DNA from: an uncultured Muribaculaceae bacterium
Lineage (GTDB): Bacteria; Bacteroidota; Bacteroidia; Bacteroidales; Muribaculaceae
Assembly (NCBI GenBank): GCA_910577355.1
Contig: CAJTMY010000016.1
Span: 1 to 55,036, forward strand
Length of the DNA: 55,036 bases
Direction: 5' to 3'
Shown here: positions 28,445 to 36,274 of the stretch, one piece after another
Numbering within the stretch: the stretch's first letter is position 1
How the letters are laid out: every line of letters begins with the position of its first letter
Notes under the pieces: generated by a model
Seen by the model: only the letters and a program-made list of their open reading frames with translations
What the model was told of the DNA's origin: nothing
Databases searched by the model: none
Made by a program: the position numbers and the translations under genes

Positions 28445-29686
28445 ATGGACAAGAAACTTGAAATAATGGCTCCCGTAGGGAGCTACGACTCGTTGGCCGC
28501 CGCCATCGATGCAGGTGCCGGCTCGGTATACTTCGGCGTGGAGGGACTGAACATGCGCTCGCGGTCGAGCGCCAACTTCACACTCGACGACCTGCGCCGC
28601 ATCGCCTCGATATGCGACGATGCAGGCGTGAAATCGTATCTCACTGTCAACACAATAATGTATGACGGCGATCTGCCCAGGATGCGCGGAATAATCGACG
28701 CCGTGGCCGCCTCGGGCATATCGGCCATAATAGCGAGCGATATCGCCGCCATACTCTATGCTCGCAGCATTGGTGTGGAGGTGCATATCAGCACACAGTG
28801 CAACATATCCAACATCGAGGCCGTGCGATTCTACGCGCAATATGCCGATGTGGTGGTGCTGGCCCGCGAGCTGAGCCTCGATCAGGTGGCCGCCATACAC
28901 CGCGCCATTGTCGACGAGGATATACGCGGCCCCCGCGGCGAACTCGTGCGCATCGAGATGTTCTGCCACGGCGCCCTCTGCATGGCCGTGTCGGGCAAAT
29001 GCTACCTGAGTCTGCATCAGATGAACAGCAGCGCCAACCGCGGCGCCTGCACGCAGATATGCCGCCGCGGATACGAGGTGACCGACCTCGAGACAGGTGA
29101 GCAGCTTGCCGTGGAGAACAAATATATAATGTCGCCCAAGGATCTCAAAACCATCCATTTCATCGACCGTATGGTCGACGCCGGTGTGGAGGTGTTCAAG
29201 ATCGAAGGCCGCGCCCGCGGCCCTGAGTATGTGGCCACTGCTGTACGCTGTTACAGCGAGGCCTTGGCGGCGATAGCCGACGGCAGCTACGGCGCCGGCA
29301 AGGTGGCTGCATGGGACGAGGATCTCGCCAAGATATTCAACCGCGGTTTCTGGGACGGCTATTACCTGGGGCAGCGCCTCGGCGAGTGGTCGGGCAAATA
29401 CGGTTCGTCGGCCACGCGCGTCAAGCACTATGTGGCCAAGGGCGTCAAATACTATTCGCGTCTTGGTGTCGGCGAATTCTTCATGGAGGCCGGCGAACTG
29501 CATGTAGGCGACGAGATAGTGATAACCGGCCCCACCACCGGAGCCATGATGATAACCGTCGACGATATCCGGGTCGACTGCCGCAGTGTGGACAAAGCCG
29601 TGAAGGGCGACGCCTTCTCCATTCCTGTCCCCGCCAAGATACGCCCCTCCGACCGCCTGTATCGTTGGGACAAGACCGGTCTATAG
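28445..29686 (+). CDS. Peptidase U32 family protein (TrhP/RlhA-like RNA hydroxylation enzyme)
   Basis: 413-residue U32 protein. The N-terminal TIM-barrel-like part begins LEIMAPVGSYDSLAAAIDAG; the family signature EMFCHGALCMAVSGKCYLS and NRGACTQICRRGYE give a set of conserved cysteines that in TrhP/RlhA likely hold an iron-sulfur cluster. U32 proteins were first called collagenases, but well-studied members (TrhP/YegQ) take part in prephenate-dependent 5-hydroxyuridine formation in tRNA. Length and the C-terminal KVFKIEGRARGPEYVA fit the YegQ-like branch. No signal peptide. Single gene after a terminator. Confidence 0.88.
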   Translation: MDKKLEIMAPVGSYDSLAAAIDAGAGSVYFGVEGLNMRSRSSANFTLDDLRRIASICDDAGVKSYLTVNTIMYDGDLPRMRGIIDAVAASGISAIIASDIAAILYARSIGVEVHISTQCNISNIEAVRFYAQYADVVVLARELSLDQVAAIHRAIVDEDIRGPRGELVRIEMFCHGALCMAVSGKCYLSLHQMNSSANRGACTQICRRGYEVTDLETGEQLAVENKYIMSPKDLKTIHFIDRMVDAGVEVFKIEGRARGPEYVATAVRCYSEALAAIADGSYGAGKVAAWDEDLAKIFNRGFWDGYYLGQRLGEWSGKYGSSATRVKHYVAKGVKYYSRLGVGEFFMEAGELHVGDEIVITGPTTGAMMITVDDIRVDCRSVDKAVKGDAFSIPVPAKIRPSDRLYRWDKTGL

Positions 29687-29721
29687 ATTCTTATCATACT
29701 TACTCATAAATCTATTTTATC

Positions 29722-31089
29722 ATGAAAAAAATTATCGCAACCATCTGTGCCGCCTGTGCCGCCATGCTCGGCATAGCCCAGACTCCCGCGCCCACTACGG
29801 TGAAGCATCCCGAGTGGAGCCGCAATGCTGTGATCTACGAGGTCAACACCCGCCAGTTTACGCCCGAGGGCACGTTCAAGGCCATGCAGGCTCATCTGCC
29901 CCGCCTCAAGGAGCTCGGTGTAGACATCCTGTGGATGATGCCCATCCATCCCATATCGCAGGACGGCCGCAAAGGCGGCCTCGGCTCGTACTATGCCGTG
30001 GCCGACTACAAGGGCACAAATCCCGAGTTCGGCTCTATAGACGACTTCCGCGACCTTGTGAAGGAAGCGCACAAGCTCGGAATGAAAGTGATAATCGACT
30101 GGGTGCCCAACCACAGCGGTCGCGACAATGCATGGGTGAAGAACCATCCCGAGTGGTATGCCCGCGACGACAAGGGCGAGATGTTCGGCCCCTTCGACTG
30201 GACCGACGTATATAAATTCGACTACTCCAAGCCCGCCATGCGTGCGGCCATGACCGATGCCATGGCCTACTGGCTCCGCGAGGCCGATATCGACGGATTC
30301 CGCTGCGACGTGGCCGGCCAGGTTCCCGTCGACTACTGGAATGAGTGCCGCGCCGCCCTCGACAAGGTGAAGCCCGGTATATTCATGCTCGCCGAGGCCA
30401 CCGAGCCCGAGCTTATGGAACATGCCTTCGACATGGACTACAACTGGCCCATGAAAGATCTGTTCAGCGCCATAGCCGCCACTTCCGGCCAATACACATT
30501 CAAGGGTGCCGACGGCAACGTGCGCACCTTCCCCGAGGCTCACGCCACCGATATCCTCGCGCAGCTCGACAAGGAGGCAGCCACATACCCCTCCGACTCT
30601 TATCTCATGAACATGATCACCAACCACGACCTCAACTCGTGGGAGGGTACCGAATTCGAGCGCCTCGGCAACCTGCAGGCAGCCTTCGCGGCTCTCACTT
30701 ACACCCTGCCGGGCATGCCTCTCATCTACACCGGACAGGAAGTCGGACTCGACCGCGCTTTCGAGTTCTTCGTCAAGGACGAGCAGCCGGCATGGAATGC
30801 CAAGCCCGAGGTGACGGAATTCTACAAGACCCTCAACACCCTGCGCCATACCCGCCCCGAGCTGGCTGCCGGCAGCAAGGGCGCTGCCGTGGAGAAGATA
30901 GCCACCGCCTCGCCTGATGTGATAGCCTACCGCCGTGGCGGCGTGCTCACGATAGCCAATCTCGGCTCGAAGGAAGAGAAAATATTCAAGAAAGCTCCGA
31001 AACTCAACGGCGCCAAAGAACTCTTTACCGGCGCCACCGTGCTGCCCAAGACCCTTCCCGCAGGCGGCTTCCTGATCTTCGTCGACTGA
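29722..31089 (+). CDS. Secreted GH13 alpha-amylase-family glycosidase
   Basis: 455-residue glycoside hydrolase with an N-terminal signal peptide (about 1-19, cleavage after GIAQ). The (beta/alpha)8 barrel carries the GH13 regions: DWVPNHSG (region I), GFRCDVAG with nucleophile D196, FMLAEATE with acid/base E225 and MITNHDLNSW with H302 and D303. A short C-terminal beta domain follows. It would cleave alpha-glucans in the periplasm or outside. No SusC/SusD pair is nearby, so it is not part of a classical polysaccharide utilisation locus here. A terminator follows. Confidence 0.93.
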   Translation: MKKIIATICAACAAMLGIAQTPAPTTVKHPEWSRNAVIYEVNTRQFTPEGTFKAMQAHLPRLKELGVDILWMMPIHPISQDGRKGGLGSYYAVADYKGTNPEFGSIDDFRDLVKEAHKLGMKVIIDWVPNHSGRDNAWVKNHPEWYARDDKGEMFGPFDWTDVYKFDYSKPAMRAAMTDAMAYWLREADIDGFRCDVAGQVPVDYWNECRAALDKVKPGIFMLAEATEPELMEHAFDMDYNWPMKDLFSAIAATSGQYTFKGADGNVRTFPEAHATDILAQLDKEAATYPSDSYLMNMITNHDLNSWEGTEFERLGNLQAAFAALTYTLPGMPLIYTGQEVGLDRAFEFFVKDEQPAWNAKPEVTEFYKTLNTLRHTRPELAAGSKGAAVEKIATASPDVIAYRRGGVLTIANLGSKEEKIFKKAPKLNGAKELFTGATVLPKTLPAGGFLIFVD

Positions 31090-31117
31090 AAAACAAGATA
31101 TAATCCATCATCTACCG

Positions 31118-31150
31118 GCCGGGCGCGCATGGCACGTCCGGCTTCTTTTG
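31118..31150 (+). terminator. Rho-independent terminator after the GH13 gene
   Basis: GCCGG (31118-31122) pairs with CCGGC (31138-31142), extended inward by further G/C pairs, followed by TTCTTTTG. Confidence 0.6.
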
Positions 31151-31738
31151 TAAAATTTTCTTTAACATTTTTTAGCTGCTGAAATTGCATCAATAACAGG
31201 GATAATGTCTAATTTTGCAACGCTCATGGAGCATATTGTCATTGCGGCATTTGAACCGATGGCATGGCGCTGAGAGTTGTGGAGGGTCTCCCGCAAAGGA
31301 GTTTGACAATGAAATAGCCTAATCGACAGCAATTTATCAGCAATATAAGCCATGGCATGAACAGGTGGCCGCAACCTTCGGTCAGATAGTCATTGGATAT
31401 CCTTTCGGGGATTGAAGATCAACAAGATGTAGAACTAAAACAAGTGACAACCGGAAAGAAAAAACCTGCACTGCATATCATCGACATCGAGACGTTCCCT
31501 GCGACGGACGTCCCCTGAGGCTTGTATATGTGCTGCATATCCGAGAGTGAGCTTGAACTGCATTGTTGATCTGATACCCCGGTACTGATACCGCGCACAG
31601 CTCTTATAGATCCTTTACAACATCGTTTTTCCTTAACACACCATATAACGGCGGATATTATAAGAAGCGGCAATTTTGATATATTATAATCAACATGCGG
31701 CGAATTGTGGAAATCGGATGATTTTTCCGAAATGTTTC
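31151..31738. other. AT-rich stretch without a supported gene
   Basis: No reading frame on either strand has convincing codon use or recognisable protein similarity. Short broken frames on both strands (for example minus-strand 31162-31374 and plus-strand around 31400-31500) could be decayed gene remnants, but I cannot identify the ancestor. Confidence 0.4.
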
Positions 31739-31739
31739 T

Positions 31740-31768
31740 TTTGATTATGCGGAAAATCACTATCTTTG
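31740..31768 (+). promoter_or_regulatory. Promoter ahead of the structured leader and the twelve-gene module
   Basis: TTTG (31740-31743), 17-nt spacer, TATCTTTG (31761-31768). The -7 box is a perfect match; the spacer is slightly short. Predicted start near 31775, nearly 380 nt ahead of the first codon of the module. Confidence 0.6.
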
Positions 31769-31772
31769 CAAA

Positions 31773-32105
31773 GTGATCCACGCCGATAAGCCGATGATTC
31801 CGGCTCGTCGGGTCGGGATCACGGGACATGTTTGATTGAAAAGCGTATACACCACGCTTGTTCCGGGCTCTTCAGAACTTCGCACCTTCTTGAGACGGTT
31901 GCCGGGAACAGCGGGCGGCTGTAGATGCCATTGTCGCGACGTATCCCGTCTTTGCGCCCCCTTTGTCCGGGGTGCAAAGGTCGGCTTTAATCTCGGCGTG
32001 GACTCTGCGTTCCGTAGCCCGTTCTATCGGCAACCGTAGGCAGTGCGAAGGCCTTGAAGACCATAGAACAGGATTGTGGACGTGTTGAGTTCCACGCTTT
32101 TCTGT
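31773..32105 (+). ncRNA. Candidate structured non-coding RNA or long structured 5' leader
   Basis: About 330 nt with no open frame but many strong helices: GTGATCC (31773-31779) with GGATCAC (31816-31822), enclosing AGCCG/CGGCT; AAGCG/CGCTT (31841-31859); GTTCC/GGAAC (31860-31909); an 11-bp stem CTTTGCGCCCC/GGGGTGCAAAG (31950-31979); and GCGTGGACTC (31996-32005) with GAGTTCCACGC (32087-32097), enclosing GTTCTAT/ATAGAAC (32021-32069). TTTTCTGTT follows the last helix, so the RNA could end there. It lacks RNase P, tmRNA and SRP signature sequences. A second small hairpin GGCTC/GAGCC (32123-32146) stands just before the next start codon. Could be an independent RNA or a leader. Confidence 0.45.
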
Positions 32106-32156
32106 TGCCAATAATTAGAAAAGAGGCTCACGGGGACTCAGAGCCGCAGAAAAGTT

Positions 32157-32942
32157 ATGGCCAAAAAATCAGCTATCTCGGGCGAATACATCATCACTCA
32201 GGAAGATAACGGTTCGATACGTGTATGTCAGATTTTCGACAATGTGATCGGTTCGCTGCGCGCGGCCGCCGCCGCAGTAAAATTTGCATACGACAAAAAC
32301 TGGAACACTCAGCAGTTCGGCAATAAACTTGTGAAGGAATTCGGCGACGGCGTCACCGCCAACATCGACGAATATACCATCGTGCGCCGCGGCAACGGCA
32401 GTATAGAGTCGTATCGTGTCCACGGAAACACCATAAAGGTGCTTCGTGAGATCGGCGAAAACGCCGGATATCCGTATCAGGACGGATGGAATACCCGCCA
32501 ATACGGATCAAGACTCATCGACCATGTGAACGGCGACATGGATCCCGCGGATGATGAACCGGTGGAGGACGGCCTTGTCATCGATCCCGCGATGACCGTA
32601 CAGCAGCTTTCAGATGCGTTCAAGGCGCTGTTTGGCGGACATCTCCGTATCAAGAAAGGTAACAGACGCTGCGATGCATTCCGTAGCTCGACCGACGGTG
32701 TGGAGCATGAGGTGCTCGACGCAACACTCTCGGAAATCGGATGCACTGCCGGCGGAGTATTCAGCGGTGACCTCACCGTGGGAGAGTTTGTCAAAAAAGC
32801 GAAGGAGGAATGTGGTCTCAGCGTGGTAGTGGCTACCAACGACGACTGGGTGGCCGCTCTCGACGGCTTCACGCTCGACTTCGTCGGACAGATCCCCAAC
32901 AACACCACAAAGCAGAAGATGCAGGAAATCCTGGACCGGTAA
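32157..32942 (+). CDS. Uncharacterised protein with two WNT repeats and an LRVY-type domain (module gene 1)
   Basis: 261-residue soluble protein, no signal or membrane segment. Residues 10-65 and 71-126 are two copies of one unit: E-Y-x-I, N-G-S-I, N-x-I-x-x-L-R, W-N-T-x-Q-x-G and a final L-(V/I); the W-N-T triplets are at 49-51 and 111-113. A third copy is in the product of the gene at 34847. After an acidic linker (about 127-143), residues 145-245 match nearly the whole small protein encoded at 35951 (M-x-V-x-x-L-x-x-x-F-K-x-x-F-G-x-x-L-R). I do not recognise either domain. It opens the twelve-gene module; the next gene starts 4 nt after its stop. Confidence 0.75.
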   Translation: MAKKSAISGEYIITQEDNGSIRVCQIFDNVIGSLRAAAAAVKFAYDKNWNTQQFGNKLVKEFGDGVTANIDEYTIVRRGNGSIESYRVHGNTIKVLREIGENAGYPYQDGWNTRQYGSRLIDHVNGDMDPADDEPVEDGLVIDPAMTVQQLSDAFKALFGGHLRIKKGNRRCDAFRSSTDGVEHEVLDATLSEIGCTAGGVFSGDLTVGEFVKKAKEECGLSVVVATNDDWVAALDGFTLDFVGQIPNNTTKQKMQEILDR

Positions 32943-32946
32943 AACC

Positions 32947-33039
32947 ATGGGATACGCAGATACCAATGATCCCGCGGCACGTATCGCCGCCATGGAGGAG
33001 CGTATCACCAAACTTGAAAAAGCACTAAAAATCAAATAA
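32947..33039 (+). CDS. 30-residue small protein (module gene 2)
   Basis: Short ATG frame of 30 codons starting MGYADTNDPAARIAAMEERI and ending with a charged helix (TKLEKALKIK). It fits exactly between neighbours: 4 nt after gene 1 and 2 nt before gene 3. The heptad-like spacing of A, M, I, L suggests a short coiled coil. Real because of the packing and codon use; too short for a firm claim. Confidence 0.5.
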   Translation: MGYADTNDPAARIAAMEERITKLEKALKIK

Positions 33040-33041
33040 TC

Positions 33042-33299
33042 ATGGCAGTAAAGACCACCGCGGCGGGCAAGATGGACAAACGCACCAAGGAGTACAAGGA
33101 ACTCCGGGAGCGCCTCGCAAAAGCCCGTGCCGCCAAATCGAAAAGCACCACCAAGACAACACAGTCGACGCTCAAGAAAACAAAGAGCGGAAAGGTGGAC
33201 AAACGCACCAAAGAGGGCAAGGCAATATGCGAACGCATGGCAAAGGCCCGCAAAGCCCAGAATTCACTCGTCAACCGCTTGAAAAGACTATTCCGATGA
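33042..33299 (+). CDS. Small basic protein with duplicated GK-DKRTKE motif (module gene 3)
   Basis: 85-residue, very lysine/arginine-rich protein. Two copies of G-K-(M/V)-D-K-R-T-K-E-x-K-x-x-x-(E)-R-(L/M)-A-K-A-R-x-A (about residues 9-32 and 49-72) are joined by a Ser/Thr/Lys linker. The charge suggests binding to nucleic acid or to acidic partners, for example the Asp-rich membrane protein encoded at 35544; this is inference. Its stop overlaps the next start (ATGA at 33296-33299). Confidence 0.65.
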   Translation: MAVKTTAAGKMDKRTKEYKELRERLAKARAAKSKSTTKTTQSTLKKTKSGKVDKRTKEGKAICERMAKARKAQNSLVNRLKRLFR

Positions 33300-33724
33300 A
33301 GACAAAACCAAATACACTTGCCTCGCTGCTGGCCACATGCATATGGGCCGACGGCGAATACGACGAAGGCGAACGCACCACTGCCGAGGAGATCGCCGAT
33401 GCTTTTGAAATCCCTGCCAAGGACTTTCACAAATATATGACCGCCGCAATGGTGGAAGTACAGAATCTCACTCCCGAGGCTGCGACCTCCTATGCCGTGA
33501 AACATGCCGCGAACGTCGATGCCGAGGACGCCGGCGAGGTATTTCAGGCACTGATGCAGATGGTGCTTTGCGACGGCGTGCTCACAGCTGGCGAGGTATA
33601 CAACCTGCTGGCCATGGCCGAGGCTCTCGATATAGACCGCGAGTCGGCAGTTCTGATGTTATGCGACATGGTGAAGACCGAGCCCGAGCTCGAAGTGTCC
33701 TTTGAAGTCGACGAAGAGGAATAA
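33296..33724 (+). CDS. TerB-like protein (module gene 4)
   Basis: 142-residue all-helical protein resembling TerB/DjlA-N-like domains. Two acidic loops in equivalent positions of a duplicated helical fold are visible: ADGEYDEGE (residues 18-26) and CDGVLTAGE (92-100), matching the A-D-G-x-(I/L)-x-x-x-E metal-binding signature of TerB. TerB-family proteins appear in tellurite resistance, phage-resistance and membrane-stress operons. The frame is open upstream to 33227, but the ATG at 33296, coupled to the preceding stop, gives the natural N-terminus. The C-terminus is acidic (EVSFEVDEEE). Confidence 0.7.
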   Translation: MKTKPNTLASLLATCIWADGEYDEGERTTAEEIADAFEIPAKDFHKYMTAAMVEVQNLTPEAATSYAVKHAANVDAEDAGEVFQALMQMVLCDGVLTAGEVYNLLAMAEALDIDRESAVLMLCDMVKTEPELEVSFEVDEEE

Positions 33725-33729
33725 CCGAT

Positions 33730-33906
33730 ATGGATGCCATTCGCGAGTGGATCGACATTGTGCAGGCCGATATATGCCGGATATTCGACAGATTCACCCT
33801 GTGGTCTATAATATCGATACCCTTTAAACTCACATTTATGTGCATAAAGTGGGGTATGCTCGCATTGCTCGTGCCCCTCAAGGCTCTCGTCTACAACCAA
33901 CCCTAA
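33730..33906 (+). CDS. 58-residue small hydrophobic protein (module gene 5)
   Basis: ATG frame of 58 codons between the TerB-like gene (5 nt) and the OmpA-domain gene (15 nt). It begins MDAIREWIDIVQADICRIF and has a hydrophobic stretch from about residue 24 to 54 (LWSIISIPFKLTF; WGMLALLVPLKALV) that could be one bent or two short membrane helices. No family recognised; location and hydrophobicity suggest a small membrane component. Confidence 0.55.
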   Translation: MDAIREWIDIVQADICRIFDRFTLWSIISIPFKLTFMCIKWGMLALLVPLKALVYNQP

Positions 33907-33921
33907 TCACTTCATGACAAT

Positions 33922-34833
33922 ATGACAAATAAAGTACGTGTATACGGCAAGGCACAAAACCGCACCGCCCTGGGGATAATGCACGCCTACATGGTGATGT
34001 ATCCTCAGGCTACTCTTGCCGACCTGCGCAAGGCCTTCCCCGACGAACTCGCTCCCGACAACGGCACGAAAAAAATCTTCGTGCAGGCTGATGAGAAAAG
34101 CGACAACAACTGGAACGGCTATTTCGTGGCAGAAGATGAGTTGCTCACCACAGGCGACGGCACCAAGGTGGCCGTCAACAAGATGTGGACAAAGCCATCA
34201 TTTGAACGCCTGATCAGCCACGTATCCCAGTACGGAGTTGAGATCGCACAGTTTGAAGCTTCGGAAGGCGCCGGCAAGAAAGGCGGATTCCGCCTCGAAT
34301 ACCTCAACGGATATGTGCCGCCCGTAGTGGAGCAAAAAAAGAAGGGTCTGCCCATGTGGCTTTGGATTGTCCTCGCCCTGCTCGCAGCAGGTATTGTTGT
34401 GGCGTTGTTGCTGCCACGCGAGGAGAAGGTTGTCGAGGTAGAGAAGGTCGTGGAGAAGGAAGTTGTGGTGCGCGACACAGTATACGTACAGCAGATCGAG
34501 GATATCGAATCGGCCTTCAACGCCGCACAGTTTGCCGTAAACTCGGCCGAGCTCAGCGATGATGCCAAGCTTGCCCTCCACGACCTCGCCAAGGTACTGA
34601 AGCAGAATCCTGACCTCAAGCTACGTATCGAAGGTCATACCTCGAGCGAGGGAGACTCCGTGCGCAATCAACAACTGTCGGAGCAGCGCGCTCAGGCTGC
34701 CGTAAGCTTCCTTGTCGACAAAGAAGGCATCGACGTATCGCGCCTCACAGCCGTCGGCATGGGTTCCACAATGCCCGTCGACCCCGAGAACCCCGAGGCC
34801 AACCGCCGTACACAATTTGAGATACTAAGTTAA
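33922..34833 (+). CDS. Inner-membrane OmpA-domain protein with N-terminal cytosolic domain (module gene 6)
   Basis: 303 residues. No signal peptide: residues 1-140 form a soluble domain of unknown family (TALGIMHAYMVMYPQATLAD; NWNGYFVAEDEL), then one membrane segment at about 144-164 (MWLWIVLALLAAGIVVALLL), a Glu/Val-rich stalk (167-185) and a C-terminal OmpA peptidoglycan-binding domain (about 200-303; RIEGHTSSEGDS, NQQLSEQRAQAA, ANRRTQFEI). This is the topology of MotB or ZorB: cytosolic head, single helix, periplasmic wall anchor. No MotA-like partner is present in the window. It may tie the cytosolic module proteins to the cell wall (inference). Confidence 0.82.
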   Translation: MTNKVRVYGKAQNRTALGIMHAYMVMYPQATLADLRKAFPDELAPDNGTKKIFVQADEKSDNNWNGYFVAEDELLTTGDGTKVAVNKMWTKPSFERLISHVSQYGVEIAQFEASEGAGKKGGFRLEYLNGYVPPVVEQKKKGLPMWLWIVLALLAAGIVVALLLPREEKVVEVEKVVEKEVVVRDTVYVQQIEDIESAFNAAQFAVNSAELSDDAKLALHDLAKVLKQNPDLKLRIEGHTSSEGDSVRNQQLSEQRAQAAVSFLVDKEGIDVSRLTAVGMGSTMPVDPENPEANRRTQFEILS

Positions 34834-34846
34834 GTAAGCTTTTAAT

Positions 34847-35488
34847 ATGTCATTAATCAGCAAAATTATAGATTACTACAAATGGCTGTTCGGCAAGCTG
34901 TCCGAGAACAAGATGGCGTTGCCGGGTAGCAAAGCGACGAGCTTGCTTTCGGGTATTGAAAGCCGCCTTGAAAAAGCGACCGCCTCACCGACCTCGAAAC
35001 CGGCCCCGGCACCGGCGTCCGTTCCCGAGCCAGCTCCTCAACCGGCTCCAACTGAGGCCGCCAAGACAATATCCGCCGATAAGATCTGTGCGAAAAACGG
35101 TGTCACAATCCGCACGGAAGGTAGCGTCGATACCGCTCCCGGTAATTTTACCGCCTGGAACATGGTTCCCAAGTACATATATGTTACTGAAAACGGCTCG
35201 ACAAAGCGATATAAATTCTGTGGCCCCGGCAAGAGCACGTCTCTTATCAAGAAAGCTGCAGCGAGTGTGGGATTTGCCGTGAAAAGCAGTTGGGGCAAGG
35301 ATATGCTGTCCAAGGAGTTGATAAGGGCGTACAATCCCGATATGCGTCAACCCGAGCGTGGCAAGAGCTGTGATTTCTTCAACGTCGCCGTTATAGGAGG
35401 CTTGCTTATAGTGCATCGATATACCAACGATGGTATCGGCTTTGCCGACAGTATCAAGCAGGCCGGATATGCATATCTTGCCGATTGA
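34847..35488 (+). CDS. Uncharacterised protein with one WNT-type repeat (module gene 7)
   Basis: 213 residues. An N-terminal amphipathic stretch (SLISKIIDYYKWLFGKL) could touch the membrane; a Pro/Ala linker (49-70) follows. Residues about 109-163 (KYIYVTENGSTKRYKF, SLIKKAAASVGFA, a tryptophan, LSKELIRAY) align with both N-terminal repeats of module gene 1. The remaining C-terminal part (FFNVAVIGGLLIVHRYTNDG) has no match I know. It starts 13 nt after the OmpA-domain gene and its AT content is a little higher than its neighbours. Confidence 0.65.
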   Translation: MSLISKIIDYYKWLFGKLSENKMALPGSKATSLLSGIESRLEKATASPTSKPAPAPASVPEPAPQPAPTEAAKTISADKICAKNGVTIRTEGSVDTAPGNFTAWNMVPKYIYVTENGSTKRYKFCGPGKSTSLIKKAAASVGFAVKSSWGKDMLSKELIRAYNPDMRQPERGKSCDFFNVAVIGGLLIVHRYTNDGIGFADSIKQAGYAYLAD

Positions 35489-35543
35489 ACACAGGCCAGA
35501 TCTCAAAATAAATTTTAGATTATTAAAAAATAGCGTGGATAAT

Positions 35544-35924
35544 ATGCGAAATGACTTCGATGACATCGACGATGACGATGATATTGATAATATAGTGCAA
35601 AAACTGCGTCGCGAGCCGGGATTTGCCGACATCACAGCCGATGATATCGACCGTGTCGTCGAGGCAGTGGACGACGGGAATTATATGACGCTTGTCCGTT
35701 TTGTGGTATTACCGATTCTCAGAGCGGTCTTGCCTCGGATTTTAGGTGCGTTTGCAGTGCTGATTGTGCTGTTCTTCCTGAAGTGGTGGCTGGGATTGAT
35801 TTGTGTAATTCCGTTCATCCTCTTTGCGGCATGGTGCATTTTGGCAAAGCTCAACAATATCGCCAAGATTCTGGACATTGACGTTGTAGGCGATATCAAG
35901 GAAATGATCGCCGATATATTCTGA
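35544..35924 (+). CDS. Two-helix membrane protein with Asp-rich N-terminus (module gene 8)
   Basis: 126 residues from the ATG at 35544. The N-terminus is a run of aspartates (FDDIDDDDDIDN), followed by a helical soluble part, then two membrane segments (about 56-78 and 79-98; VLPRILGAFAVLIVLFF and LGLICVIPFILFAAW) and a short tail ending DIKEMIADIF. The frame is open upstream to 35430, but that part lies in the preceding gene. Family unknown. A membrane partner of the module is likely. Confidence 0.65.
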   Translation: MRNDFDDIDDDDDIDNIVQKLRREPGFADITADDIDRVVEAVDDGNYMTLVRFVVLPILRAVLPRILGAFAVLIVLFFLKWWLGLICVIPFILFAAWCILAKLNNIAKILDIDVVGDIKEMIADIF

Positions 35925-35950
35925 ATTCAACTAACTTAAAAATTTTTATT

Positions 35951-36265
35951 ATGGCAGAACTTCGTATTGACAGCCGCATGAAGGTTAAGACCCTCAAGGC
36001 TAACTTCAAGAAAGCATTCGGCGCCACACTGCGCGTCTACACCACCGCGACCTGCAAGGCCAAGGCCGATGACGAGGCTACACTCGGCTCGCTTATGACA
36101 GCCGGTGCAAAGGGTGGGGAGCAGACTTTCGGCTCAAACCTCCGCGTAGGCAACTTCGAGAAGAAAATCACCGAGATGTACGGTATCGGCGTGCAGGTTG
36201 CCAACCCTGCCGACACCAAGCTCAGCGACAACGACATCACTCTCGCCGCAGCAGGCAAGGAATAA
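35951..36265 (+). CDS. Small stand-alone LRVY-type domain protein (module gene 9)
   Basis: 104-residue soluble protein. Residues about 10-100 (VKTLKANFKKAFGATLRVYT; ATLGSLMTAGAKGGE; LRVGNFEKKITEMYGIGVQV; ITLAAAG) align over their full length with the C-terminal half of module gene 1, so this is a mobile domain. It is alpha/beta in appearance; no catalytic motif is evident. A strong stem-loop follows, so it may be the most abundant product of the module. Confidence 0.7.
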   Translation: MAELRIDSRMKVKTLKANFKKAFGATLRVYTTATCKAKADDEATLGSLMTAGAKGGEQTFGSNLRVGNFEKKITEMYGIGVQVANPADTKLSDNDITLAAAGKE

Positions 36266-36274
36266 ACGCCGACA

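Noticed and set aside
31162..31374. 70-codon minus-strand frame
   Set aside because: No family match, ordinary frame length for random sequence, and no matching promoter; at most a decayed remnant.
31773..32105. tmRNA, RNase P RNA or SRP RNA identity for the structured region
   Set aside because: None of the conserved signature sequences of these RNAs (tRNA-like ends, GAGGAAAGTC-type core, GGAA/GCAG apical motif) could be found.
31872..32111. 79-codon minus-strand frame in the structured region
   Set aside because: It overlaps strong RNA helices and has no protein-like character.
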